The notes: generated by a model from the letters alone, not told the origin. A DNA stretch of 10,103 nt from Planctomycetota bacterium (GCA_022447335.1 JAKVCF010000085.1:1-10103), one strand, 5' to 3'; shown: positions 1 through 7,911, counted from the first letter of the stretch. Numbers and translations are program-made.

Positions 1-2787
1 ATGTGGAAGTCGACTGACCGCGGAAAAACTTGGGAATCCATCGGGCTGGCCGACAGTCATCACATCGCGCGCATCTTGATTCATCCACGTAATCCCGATG
101 TGGTGTACGCCGCGGTGATGGGTCACCTATATGGGTCTAGTGAAGAGCGCGGGGTCTACCGCAGTGTGAACGGAGGTCAATCCTGGGAACGTGTGCTATT
201 CGCAAATGCGGATGCAGGAGCAGTCGAAATGTGCATGGACCCTTCCAATCCGCGCATCCTTTTCGCCAGCACTTGGCGTGGTCGTCGCACACCTTGGAGT
301 CTGAGTTCGGGAGGAGAGGGGTCCTCAATATGGAGAACCAAGGACGGCGGTGATACTTGGACAGAAATTATCGGCAATGAAGGTATGCCCGAGGGCACGA
401 TCGGCATCAGCGGTGTGTCGGTTTCGGCGGCGGACCCGAGTGTGGTTTATGCGATCATAGAATCTGAAGAGGGCGGCGTCTTCCGCTCGGACGACGGTGG
501 AGAAACTTGGCGGCGCATTAATAGCGAGCGCAAGTTGCGTCAGCGCGCCTGGTATTACTCGCGCATCTTTGCCGATCCGCAGGATGTCGATACGGTTTAC
601 GTGCTAAACGTATCCTTTTGGCGTTCGAAGGATGGCGGTAAGGCTTACGAGTCAATTCCGACGCCTCACGGCGATCACCATGATTTGTGGATCGATCCGA
701 CCGACTCGAATCGCATGGTCATTGGTGACGACGGGGGGGCTCAGGTCAGTCTAAATCGAGGTGAAAGCTTTAGTACTTACTACAACCAGCCAACTGCGCA
801 GTTCTATCGCGTCACAGTTGATGATTCTTTCCCGTATCGGATTTATGGTGCGCAGCAGGATAATTCGACTCTGCGCGTTTCACATCGTTCGATCGGCAGT
901 AGCACGATTGGTGAACGCGATTGGGAGTCAACTGCGGGTGGAGAAAGTGGTTGGTTGGCTCCCGATCCGCGCAACAGCGAGGTTGTTTATGGAGGATCCT
1001 ATGGGGGTTTCCTGACGCGCCGTAATCATGGCACGGGTGAGACTCGCGCAGTGAACGTTTGGCCGGATAACCCCCTTGGCGCGGGCGCGGAGGAGATGAA
1101 TCCGCGTTTCAACTGGAACTTCCCGATTGTGTTCTCTCGACACGAGGTGGGGGTGCTCTATTCAGCTGGGAATAAACTTTTCCGCTCGACCAACGAGGGG
1201 CAGAGTTGGACTGCAATTAGTCCAGACCTCTCTCATAATGATCCCGCCACACTGCGTTCATCGGGCGGTCCGATTACTAAAGACAACACAGGTGTCGAGT
1301 ACTACGCAACCATCTTTTCGATTGCAGAGAGTGTGTCTGAATCAGGTGTGATCTGGTGTGGTACCGATGATGGTCGCCTGCATATCACGCGCAACGGTGG
1401 CGATAGCTGGCAAGATGTTACCCCACCGGGAATCCAGAAATGGATGCAATTCAATTCCATTGATGCTGACCCTTTCCGGCCGGGAGGCGCTTACGTTGCC
1501 GGTACGCGTTACAAGTTGGATGACTTCGCTCCCTATCTTTACAAGACTGAGGATTACGGCATGACGTGGAATCGTATCGATGATGGTATCGATCGCGATG
1601 CATTCAGCCGTGTGGTGCGCGCGGACCCCAAACGTGAAGGGCTGCTCTACGCGGGAACTGAATCAGGTATGTGGATCTCGCTAGACGACGGCGCTCATTG
1701 GGAGTCGTTTCAACTAAACCTTCCGATCGTGCCGATTACCGATTTAGTAGTGAAGAATGACGACTTAGTTGTTGCGACCCAGGGCCGTTCTTTCTGGGTG
1801 CTCGACGATCTGACTGTGCTGCATCAGTGGGACGATCGCTTCCTGTCCCTCGAAGCTTGGCTGCTGGATCCCCGTCCGACATTCCGTCTGCGTGGGGGGC
1901 GGCGTGAGGGTAGTTTGACTCAGGGCACCAATCCACACGCTGGCGTGGTGCTTCACTATCACTTGCGGGACGACCTTCCGGAGGGCGGGAGCCTCTCGCT
2001 TGAGATTCTAGATGATGATCGTCGAGTCATTCGTGAGCTGATTCAGAAGCCTGCGGATGAGGGCGACAGCGAACCGAATCGTCGCCCAGGTGACCCCGAA
2101 CTGGTGCTTGAATGCGAGGCGGGCATGCACCGTTATGTCTGGGACCTGCGCTATCCAGGCGCCGCGACTTTCGATGGCATCATCAACTGGGGCGGAGGTT
2201 TGTCCGGGCCGCGCGCCTTGCCTGGGACTTACCATGCCGTGCTCAAGTTAAATGGAGAGGTCGTCAGTGACAGTGTGATTGAGATTTTGATGGATCCACG
2301 TGTTGAGTCCGATTTCTCTGGCCTACAAGAGCAGTTTGACTTCCTGATTAAAATCCGAGACAAGGCAACTGATACTCACGACGCTATCGCACGTATTCGA
2401 GAGATTCGTAAGCAGATTCAAGCTGTGTATGCTCGTGCCGAAGGGGATTCCATTCTCAATAGTCTGAAGGATTTCGGTGACGTGATACTCGACGAGATAA
2501 AACTGATCGAAGAGGTGCTCTACCAGACGAAGAGTCGCAGCAACCAGGACCCTCTGAATTTTCCGATTCGCCTGAATAACAAGTTGACCGCACTTGGCGG
2601 AACGGTGGCAATGGGAGATTTTCGTCCGACAGCGCAGGCTTACGGGGTTTACGAATATCTTGTCACCAAGATTGATATCGAACTAAGCAAGCTGAATGCG
2701 ATCGAAGCCGAGCAGATTCCAGCCTTTAATGCGCTGGTTTTGAGTCAGGAGATTCCAGCGATTGCTCCGTTAGGCAGTGATGATTAG
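1..2787 (+). CDS. Asp-box (BNR/sortilin-type) beta-propeller protein, 5'-truncated
   Basis: This frame is open from the first base, and the ATG at base 1 is most likely an internal Met. The sequence starts inside an Asp-box (STDRGKTW, residues 4-11), whereas relatives of roughly 1000-1100 residues carry a signal peptide and at least one more propeller section before this point. Ten Asp-box-like motifs (S/T-x-D/N-x-G-x-x-W/F/Y) are visible at about residues 4, 55, 113, 163, 209, 250, 396, 463, 516 and 560; eight end in Trp. The family block HGDHHDLWIDP is at 223-233. After about residue 610 the propeller gives way to a beta-rich, probably Ig-like segment (to about 770) and then a charged helical C-terminus ending in TAG. 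Such proteins are often annotated as glycosyl hydrolase or WD40/YVTN/BNR-like, but no catalytic residues can be assigned, so the enzymatic label is unproven. It is probably exported. It is convergent with kgd and appears functionally unlinked to it. Confidence 0.9.
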   Translation: MWKSTDRGKTWESIGLADSHHIARILIHPRNPDVVYAAVMGHLYGSSEERGVYRSVNGGQSWERVLFANADAGAVEMCMDPSNPRILFASTWRGRRTPWSLSSGGEGSSIWRTKDGGDTWTEIIGNEGMPEGTIGISGVSVSAADPSVVYAIIESEEGGVFRSDDGGETWRRINSERKLRQRAWYYSRIFADPQDVDTVYVLNVSFWRSKDGGKAYESIPTPHGDHHDLWIDPTDSNRMVIGDDGGAQVSLNRGESFSTYYNQPTAQFYRVTVDDSFPYRIYGAQQDNSTLRVSHRSIGSSTIGERDWESTAGGESGWLAPDPRNSEVVYGGSYGGFLTRRNHGTGETRAVNVWPDNPLGAGAEEMNPRFNWNFPIVFSRHEVGVLYSAGNKLFRSTNEGQSWTAISPDLSHNDPATLRSSGGPITKDNTGVEYYATIFSIAESVSESGVIWCGTDDGRLHITRNGGDSWQDVTPPGIQKWMQFNSIDADPFRPGGAYVAGTRYKLDDFAPYLYKTEDYGMTWNRIDDGIDRDAFSRVVRADPKREGLLYAGTESGMWISLDDGAHWESFQLNLPIVPITDLVVKNDDLVVATQGRSFWVLDDLTVLHQWDDRFLSLEAWLLDPRPTFRLRGGRREGSLTQGTNPHAGVVLHYHLRDDLPEGGSLSLEILDDDRRVIRELIQKPADEGDSEPNRRPGDPELVLECEAGMHRYVWDLRYPGAATFDGIINWGGGLSGPRALPGTYHAVLKLNGEVVSDSVIEILMDPRVESDFSGLQEQFDFLIKIRDKATDTHDAIARIREIRKQIQAVYARAEGDSILNSLKDFGDVILDEIKLIEEVLYQTKSRSNQDPLNFPIRLNNKLTALGGTVAMGDFRPTAQAYGVYEYLVTKIDIELSKLNAIEAEQIPAFNALVLSQEIPAIAPLGSDD

Positions 2788-2875
2788 CCTTACGAGTACT
2801 GTTCATGCGTCTTCGTTTCAGCATCCCTGCTCCTGCAGGGTGTGGGAGAATCAGTTGCTTACGAAGGAGATTGTC
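2788..2875. other. Convergent intergenic gap between the propeller gene and kgd
   Basis: These 88 bases separate two genes that transcribe toward each other. The gap holds a perfect 6-bp hairpin (2825-2840) nested inside a second inverted repeat: CTTCGT at 2811-2816 and ACGAAG at 2861-2866. A 7-base direct repeat, CTTACGA, occurs at 2789-2795 and 2858-2864. There is no room for, or sign of, a further gene. The position suits a shared transcription end point, but no T-run is present on either strand. Confidence 0.5.
2825..2840. terminator. Candidate bidirectional hairpin terminator
   Basis: CCCTGC, a TCCT loop and GCAGGG form a perfect 6-bp, GC-rich stem midway between two convergent stop codons. 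The location favours transcription termination. There is no U-tract on either side, so as an intrinsic terminator it would be weak. It could instead be a pause or processing site, or chance. Confidence 0.3.
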
Positions 2876-5800
2876 CTAGCTCGACTTCGCGGTCAGCATG
2901 CGCTCTAGCAGTTGCTCTTGCTCGGCTACATGCCGGGCATAGGATCCCGAAGCGGGCGCTGCAGCGATCGGTCGTCCGAGGTACTCCACTTCAATGCCTA
3001 GGCCATTCAGGCGATCGTGGAGGAAGGTCCATGCTCCTTGATTGCGCGGTTCTTCCTGCAGCCAGATCAGGTCCGCTCCCGGATGCTTCGCCAGCTCATC
3101 TTCAAGTGCCCTGCGAGGGAAAGGATAGAACTGCTCGAGGCGTACGATCGCGAGGTCTTTTCGTTCGGCAGCATTGCGTCGGTCGATGGCGTCGAAGTAG
3201 ACCTTGCCAGAGCACAGCACGACTGTCTTTGCGTCTTTGGTGATATGCGGATCGCCCAGCACCTCCTGGAAACCGCCAGCTGTGAACTCCTCGATTGCAC
3301 TGGTCGCTCGCGGGTCACGCAGTAGTGATTTGGGCGTGAAGAAGATCAGCGGCTTACGGTTCGGACCAGCTAGCCCTTGGCGCCGTAGGAGGTGGAAGCA
3401 CTGCGCCGGCGTGCTTGCCTGTACTGCCTGAAAGTTTCCTTCAGCTGCTAGCTGCAGGAAGCGTTCGATCCGTGCGCTGGAGTGTTCGGGCCCTTGTCCA
3501 TCTTGGCCGTGGGGGAGTAGCAGGGTCAGGCCGACGCGCTGGTCCCACTTTGCTTCGCCGCCAGTGATGAACTGGTCGATCGGGATCTGTGCTCCGTTGG
3601 CGAAGTCGCCGAACTGTGCTTCCCAGTACACCATGGCTTCCGGGTGGGACAGGCTGTAGCCATACTCATAGGCCACCACCGCCTCTTCCGAGAGCAGTGA
3701 GTCGTACACCTGCACGTCGACGTCCTCGCGGAGTTGGGCAAGCGGAAGATAGTCTTTGCCAGTCGACTGGTCACGGATTACGGCGTGGCGGTGGCTGAAG
3801 GTGCCGCGACCAGAGTCTTGACCGGACATGCGCATCGCGACGCCATCCTGCACGAGAGTGCCGAAGGCTAGTGCCTCAGCGCAGCCCCAATCTAGCCCAC
3901 GGTTGCCGCGCACCATCTCCTCACGCCGCTTGAGTTGACGTAGCAGATTGGGGTGCACCACGTGCCCTTCGGGCATCGAGTTGAGCGAATCAACCAAAGT
4001 GACCAGTCGTTCAGCTGGTAGTCCGGTCTCGGGGGAGTTGCTGTCCGACCACTCGGCCGCACACAGTTCGCTACTCGGGGCGAGCTCGTAGGTGTGCGCT
4101 TCTGACTTGCGACCGCGCGAAATCTCAAGAGCCTCCCGTAGTTCGTGGTCGAAGCGTTCGCCAATGGCCTCACACTCTTCGCGGGTCATTTGCCCGCGGC
4201 GAACCAGGAGTTCGGTGTAGTTCTCACGTACGGTTGGGTGATCCGCAATCTTCTTGTAGAGCTGCGGTTGGGTGTACATTGGTTCATCGCCTTCGTTATG
4301 CCCGCGTCGGCGGTAGCAGACCATGTCGATCACTACATCTGCGCCATGCTTGCGCTGATACTCCGTGGCCACTGTGCAGGCGCGTACCACAGACTCCGGA
4401 TAGTCTCCGTTGGCGTGCAGGACAGGGGCTTGCACCATCTTTGCTATATCGCTGCAGTAGTACGCGGAGTGCAGGTCTTGCGGGCCGGCCGTGAAGCCAA
4501 TCTGGTTGTTAACAATGAGGTGGATTGTGCCGCCGGTTCTATAGCCAGGCAGCCCGCTCATCTGCAGTGTTTCCGCGACAACTCCTTGGCCGGTAAAAGC
4601 GGCGTCTCCGTGAATCAGCACACCTAGTGTCTTCTTGCGTTCTGCGTCCCCGGCTATGTCCTGGTAGGCGCGTACTTGGCCACAAACTACCGGATTGACG
4701 GCTTCCAGGTGAGAGGGGTTGGCGGCCAGAATGATTTCGACTTCTTTCCCGCTTGGAGTTCGATAGGTGCCGCGTTGACCAAGGTGGTACTTCACATCTC
4801 CGCTTCCTTCGACTTCACCGGGTAGCAGTACTCCCTCGAACTCTCGGAACATCTGTTCGTAGGGACGATTTAGTAGCGTGGCGAGTAATGTCAGGCGGCC
4901 GCGGTGAGCCATGCCAATAACGATTCTTTCGACACCGTCTTCGGCGGCCAGGTCGAAGATTTCTCCCAGCGCTGGGATCATCGAGTCAGCGCCCTCACCG
5001 GAGAATCGCTTGTTGCCGGGGTAGCGCGTCTGCAGGAAGCGCTCGAAGTTTTCAGCGCAAATCAGGCGCTCGAGGATGCGGCGACGGTGATCGGGCAGAT
5101 ATTCTGGCTCGTTGCGGCGCTCTTCGATTCTATTACGAATCCAGTGCTTCCGTTCACGGTCGATGATGTGCATGTACTCCGACGTCCAACGCCGACAGTA
5201 AGCTTCCCGTAGTATGGTCAGGATTTCGCGCAGCGTCATCTTGGGCTTGCCACCCATGCCATCGGTCAGGAACTCACGGTCGAGGTCCCAGATGGTAAAG
5301 CCATACCATTCCGGATCGAGTGAAGAGCGTAGGTCGGGCTTGTACTCCAGTGGATCGAGATCCGCGAGCTGGCATCCTCGGCTGCGATAGGCGCCGATCA
5401 TCTGCCAGACTTTCGCTTGATCTTCGGCGAGCTCTTGTTCTGACTTAGCACGTGCATCCACCGTGGCTACTGCGGGGCGCCACGGCACTCGCAGGCAACG
5501 GAAGATTTCTTCCCAGAAGCCGCCGCTGCCATCAAGTAGTTCTTCTACGCGTGCTAGGAGGCGGCCGGATTCAGCGCCCTGGACGGTGCGGTGGTCGTAG
5601 GTGCTGGTGATGGTCATCACCGGGCCCATGGCTATATCAGCCAGGATTGCTGGGTTCATTTGGCGGGCCTGCACCGGCAGGCCCACTGACCCGGTGGCTA
5701 GAATCAGGCCCTGACCCTCCATGAGGCGGGGTACAGAAGCCTCTGTGCCAAATCCGCCTGGATTGGTCAGAGTGAAGGTGGTTCCGGCGAAGTCTGTGGC

Positions 5801-6418
5801 GGTCAGGCGCCCGCTGCGACCGCGTTGTACAAGATCCTGGTAGGCGTCGAAGAACTCTTTGAAGTCCATCGATTCGGCGCCTTTGATGTTGGGCACTACC
5901 AGCGATCGGCGCCCGTCTTTGGTCGGCACATCGATTGCTAAGCCGATGTTTATCTGGCGTGGCGTGACCCGATATCCCTGAGCGTCTCGATTGTCATAGA
6001 AGCTTTGTACGCTGGGCATCTCGTGCACCGCGCAGACCATCGCGTAGGCGATGAAATGAGTGTACGAAGCCTTGCCTAGTACCCGGTCGCGCATGTGACC
6101 GTTGATAATGCGGCGGTTCTCGTCGAGTGCCTTCACCGGTAGCGTTCGCACGGTGGTTGCGGTCGGAATGCTTAACGAAGCATTCATGTTTGCTGCGATC
6201 TTGGCGGACACGCCGCGCAGCGCTTCTACCTCGTATTGTTCGTCGCTTGCGCGCAGAGGGGGGCTGCTCGGGACACTGCGTTCGGTTTCAGGGCCGCTTC
6301 CAGCGAAGAAATTCGCCCATTCCGGGTCTACGCTTTTGGTGTCACTTTGCCAGCTTTCGTAGAGGGACTCGACGTAGCCGGCGTTGATGCCAAACTGCTC
6401 TTCGAAGTCAATGTCCAT
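2876..6418 (-). CDS. kgd: Multifunctional 2-oxoglutarate dehydrogenase E2-E1 fusion (Kgd/OdhA type)
   Basis: This 1180-residue cytoplasmic TCA-cycle enzyme is predicted to oxidatively decarboxylate 2-oxoglutarate through a thiamine diphosphate E1 part and a succinyltransferase E2 part. Residues 1-40 are the E1 N-terminal helix region (MDIDFEEQFG, then DPEWANFF). About 75-305 is the E2 acyltransferase core, with TYDHRTVQGAES placing the catalytic His at 276. From about 335 onward is the E1 part, with AHRG (504-507), the ThDP motif GD (604-605) to NN (637-638), and HNEGDEP (707-713). The C-terminus has EQFYPFP and QEEP(R)NQGAW signatures. No lipoyl domain (DKA-type motif) is present, as in mycobacterial Kgd and corynebacterial OdhA. 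I chose the ATG at 6418 because the family N-terminal motif begins there; an in-frame GTG at 6454 would add 12 atypical residues. The ATG has no good Shine-Dalgarno (see the leader entries). The linker between helix and E2 is short (~35 residues) compared with M. tuberculosis Kgd. The product could also work as a 2-oxoglutarate decarboxylase. Confidence 0.95.
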   Translation of the reverse strand: MDIDFEEQFGINAGYVESLYESWQSDTKSVDPEWANFFAGSGPETERSVPSSPPLRASDEQYEVEALRGVSAKIAANMNASLSIPTATTVRTLPVKALDENRRIINGHMRDRVLGKASYTHFIAYAMVCAVHEMPSVQSFYDNRDAQGYRVTPRQINIGLAIDVPTKDGRRSLVVPNIKGAESMDFKEFFDAYQDLVQRGRSGRLTATDFAGTTFTLTNPGGFGTEASVPRLMEGQGLILATGSVGLPVQARQMNPAILADIAMGPVMTITSTYDHRTVQGAESGRLLARVEELLDGSGGFWEEIFRCLRVPWRPAVATVDARAKSEQELAEDQAKVWQMIGAYRSRGCQLADLDPLEYKPDLRSSLDPEWYGFTIWDLDREFLTDGMGGKPKMTLREILTILREAYCRRWTSEYMHIIDRERKHWIRNRIEERRNEPEYLPDHRRRILERLICAENFERFLQTRYPGNKRFSGEGADSMIPALGEIFDLAAEDGVERIVIGMAHRGRLTLLATLLNRPYEQMFREFEGVLLPGEVEGSGDVKYHLGQRGTYRTPSGKEVEIILAANPSHLEAVNPVVCGQVRAYQDIAGDAERKKTLGVLIHGDAAFTGQGVVAETLQMSGLPGYRTGGTIHLIVNNQIGFTAGPQDLHSAYYCSDIAKMVQAPVLHANGDYPESVVRACTVATEYQRKHGADVVIDMVCYRRRGHNEGDEPMYTQPQLYKKIADHPTVRENYTELLVRRGQMTREECEAIGERFDHELREALEISRGRKSEAHTYELAPSSELCAAEWSDSNSPETGLPAERLVTLVDSLNSMPEGHVVHPNLLRQLKRREEMVRGNRGLDWGCAEALAFGTLVQDGVAMRMSGQDSGRGTFSHRHAVIRDQSTGKDYLPLAQLREDVDVQVYDSLLSEEAVVAYEYGYSLSHPEAMVYWEAQFGDFANGAQIPIDQFITGGEAKWDQRVGLTLLLPHGQDGQGPEHSSARIERFLQLAAEGNFQAVQASTPAQCFHLLRRQGLAGPNRKPLIFFTPKSLLRDPRATSAIEEFTAGGFQEVLGDPHITKDAKTVVLCSGKVYFDAIDRRNAAERKDLAIVRLEQFYPFPRRALEDELAKHPGADLIWLQEEPRNQGAWTFLHDRLNGLGIEVEYLGRPIAAAPASGSYARHVAEQEQLLERMLTAKSS

Positions 6419-6430
6419 CGTTTTGTGGGG

Positions 6431-6446
6431 GGAGCTGCACGGCTCC
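6431..6446 (-). promoter_or_regulatory. Hairpin just upstream of the kgd start codon
   Basis: On the coding strand GGAGC, a CGTGCA loop and GCTCC form a 5-bp all-Watson-Crick stem that ends 12 bases before the kgd ATG. It occupies the region where a Shine-Dalgarno would be expected, and the only GGAG-like bases there are inside the stem. It may influence initiation or reinitiation at kgd. The stem is short, so chance is possible. Confidence 0.3.
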
Positions 6447-6457
6447 GCGCGCACACT

Positions 6458-6478
6458 CTACTGGTTATAGACTCTCAT
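6458..6478 (-). other. Candidate 6-codon leader ORF (MRVYNQ, then TAG) ahead of kgd
   Basis: An ATG at 6478 sits five bases after a strong Shine-Dalgarno (GGGAGGAA) and reads six codons to a TAG at 6460-6458. The frame is the same as kgd, whose ATG lies 39 bases beyond the stop. If translated, the peptide is too short to be an enzyme and would act only through ribosome positioning, for example reinitiation. An alternative reading is that this stretch is promoter DNA: TATAAC at 6469-6464 resembles a -10 box, which would put transcription start after the leader ATG. No convincing -35 box was found 17 bases upstream. No amino-acid bias typical of attenuator peptides is present. Confidence 0.35.
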
Positions 6479-6480
6479 GC

Positions 6481-6543
6481 AATTTCCTCCCGAATTTGAG
6501 GGAAATTTGACTATTTACTAGTCCAGGACATCTTCGAGGATGT
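6481..6543 (-). repeat. Cluster of small inverted repeats between the DUF1080 gene and kgd
   Basis: Three perfect short palindromes lie in series: ACATC/GATGT (6528-6543, 6-base loop), GACTA/TAGTC (6509-6523, 5-base loop) and AATTTCC/GGAAATT (6481-6507, 13-base loop). The last overlaps the leader Shine-Dalgarno. None is followed by a U-tract on the minus strand, so termination after the DUF1080 gene is not well supported. The region is more AT-rich than its flanks and is the natural place for a kgd promoter, but I could not identify convincing -35/-10 boxes there. Confidence 0.35.
6484..6491 (-). promoter_or_regulatory. Strong Shine-Dalgarno upstream of the kgd leader ATG
   Basis: GGGAGGAA is followed by a 5-base spacer and then ATG at 6478. 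It is the best ribosome binding site in this intergenic region, yet it serves a start that reaches an in-frame TAG after six codons instead of the kgd ATG at 6418. It lies between the arms of a 7-bp inverted repeat (6481-6507) that could partly sequester it. Confidence 0.4.
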
Positions 6544-6564
6544 GTGGGCTTGGCAGCGTCGATC

Positions 6565-7911
6565 CTAAAGCTCGCGGATGCGAATTTCGCGGAAAGCTAC
6601 CGGGTCGTGGTGGCCCGCAAAGCCAAAGTGGCCTTGGGTGCGCGTGCGTCCCGGGTGTTCGTGACCAGAGGGAAGATTTTCGATATCGGCGATGTCTTGA
6701 TCAAGAATTACGGTGCCGTTCAGCTCGACGGTGATGCGTGATCCCTGTACCCGAACGTGCTGAAAGTTCCATTGCCCAGCAGTTCTCAGATAGCCACGGT
6801 GCGCAGCCTTTTGCCCGTAGATCGAGCCGTGGTATTGCCAGTCTTTCAGCTCGGCATACTTCTCGTGTGTGTTGTCAAGCACCTGCAGTTCGCACATTGC
6901 GTCATAGGCCGCATTGCCTGATCCTGGATAGCGAATTGCTAGGCCGTTGTTGCCTCCAGGGGGCAATTTGAATTCAAAACGCACGTCGAAGTCTGCGTAC
7001 TTGGCTTCAGTAAAAATCGTGCCACCTGATCCGTCCTTGCAGCGGATAGTTCCCTGCTCAACGACGTAGTTGTCAGTGGGTCCCGCCCATCCAGTGAAGT
7101 CCAGGCCGTTGAATACAGTTTGGAAGTTTTCGTCGTCTTCCAGACTCAGTAGCCAGTTCGATTCGTTTGCTGTGATGCGGCGAACAGAAAGGTTGCGAAA
7201 GCGAATTTCACCACCGTGCGTCTGCAATTGAATCGACCCTTTGCGGAACATGGGCGCAGAGCGGTCGAAGTAATTTTCCATCGGTGTCCAGTGGACAGTC
7301 TGTTTGCCATTGAGCCAGACGCTGACACGAGATCCCACCATTAGAATGCGCAGTGCATTCCACTCGCCGAAAGGGGCGTCGGCGTGAACGAGCGCGTGCT
7401 TGTCATGTTTCTGATTATTAAACAAGCCACCCGAACCTCTGTCGGCGCCAATGTTCCACTTCCCGCCGGCTTCGGTAGTGTCCCAAATTTGCACTTGCGG
7501 GTTATTGCGCAGATAGATCCCGCTGTCGGCCATTGCGACAGTCTTGTACTCGAGCAGTAGCTCGAAGTCCTCGAACTCCTCCAGTGTGGTTAGGTAGGCG
7601 CCATGCCCGTCATTCACGAGCTCACCCTTCTCAACCTTCCAATGCTCAGCAACCTCCGCGTCCCAGGCAGCTTGCTGAGCTTTGCGCTCGGCATCGTCCC
7701 AGCTATTCTCAGTGCGCGGATCGAGGTGGGGGCGGCCGCGCCAGCCAGTTAGATCCTTGCCGTTGAATAGGGTGGTGAATCCGCTGGGCGGTATCACGCC
7801 GATGGCAGGGGATTGAGTTGCAGAGGGCCGGGCTTCCTGGGCGGAAAGTGGCGTGGCTGGAATCATTCCGATCCCGGCCACGAGGAGGATCCGTGCAACC
7901 GAAGGTGACAT
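6565..7911 (-). CDS. Exported protein with two DUF1080 (3-keto-disaccharide hydrolase-like) domains
   Basis: This is a 448-residue protein. Residues 1-24 look like a signal peptide (positively charged Arg, hydrophobic LLVAGIGM, cleavage near SAQEA). Two concanavalin/LamG-like jelly-roll domains follow. Domain 1 spans about 44-247: LFNGKDLTGW at 48-57, a charged insert at 60-95, SGIYLRNNPQVQIWD at 130-144, and GSGGLFNNQK at 159-168. Domain 2 spans about 262-448: FNGLDFTGW at 267-275, LPPGGNNGLAIRYPG at 316-330, and ELQVLDN at 341-347. Each begins with the FNGxDxTGW hallmark. The family includes 3-keto-glycoside hydrolases, but many members are uncharacterised, so the substrate is unknown. I chose the ATG at 7911 because it gives a normal signal peptide and follows the upstream stop by 26 bases; the frame stays open to 8055 but encodes Arg-rich, non-family sequence. 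GGAGGA directly abuts this ATG, an unusually tight spacing, so translation may depend on coupling to the peptidase gene. Confidence 0.9.
   Translation of the reverse strand: MSPSVARILLVAGIGMIPATPLSAQEARPSATQSPAIGVIPPSGFTTLFNGKDLTGWRGRPHLDPRTENSWDDAERKAQQAAWDAEVAEHWKVEKGELVNDGHGAYLTTLEEFEDFELLLEYKTVAMADSGIYLRNNPQVQIWDTTEAGGKWNIGADRGSGGLFNNQKHDKHALVHADAPFGEWNALRILMVGSRVSVWLNGKQTVHWTPMENYFDRSAPMFRKGSIQLQTHGGEIRFRNLSVRRITANESNWLLSLEDDENFQTVFNGLDFTGWAGPTDNYVVEQGTIRCKDGSGGTIFTEAKYADFDVRFEFKLPPGGNNGLAIRYPGSGNAAYDAMCELQVLDNTHEKYAELKDWQYHGSIYGQKAAHRGYLRTAGQWNFQHVRVQGSRITVELNGTVILDQDIADIENLPSGHEHPGRTRTQGHFGFAGHHDPVAFREIRIREL

Noticed and set aside
1..33. The ATG at base 1 as the true start of the propeller protein
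   Set aside because: The protein would begin in the middle of an Asp-box without a signal peptide. The window edge most likely cuts the gene.
2842..3243. A 133-codon plus-strand frame opposite the 3' end of kgd
   Set aside because: It lies antisense within a strongly supported enzyme gene, its Arg/Cys/Ser-rich translation resembles no family, and high GC makes such antisense frames common.
4145..4627. A 160-codon plus-strand frame opposite the E1 part of kgd
   Set aside because: The opposite strand here encodes the conserved ThDP-binding region of E1, so the long antisense frame is a by-product of its codon composition.
6419..6454. A GTG start at 6454 adding 12 residues to kgd
   Set aside because: The extra residues do not match the family N-terminus, which begins at the ATG at 6418, and the GTG has no clear ribosome binding site.
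6509..6523. GACTA/TAGTC hairpin as an intrinsic terminator of the DUF1080 gene
   Set aside because: The stem has only 5 bp with little GC and no U-run follows it, so it is listed only as part of an inverted repeat cluster.
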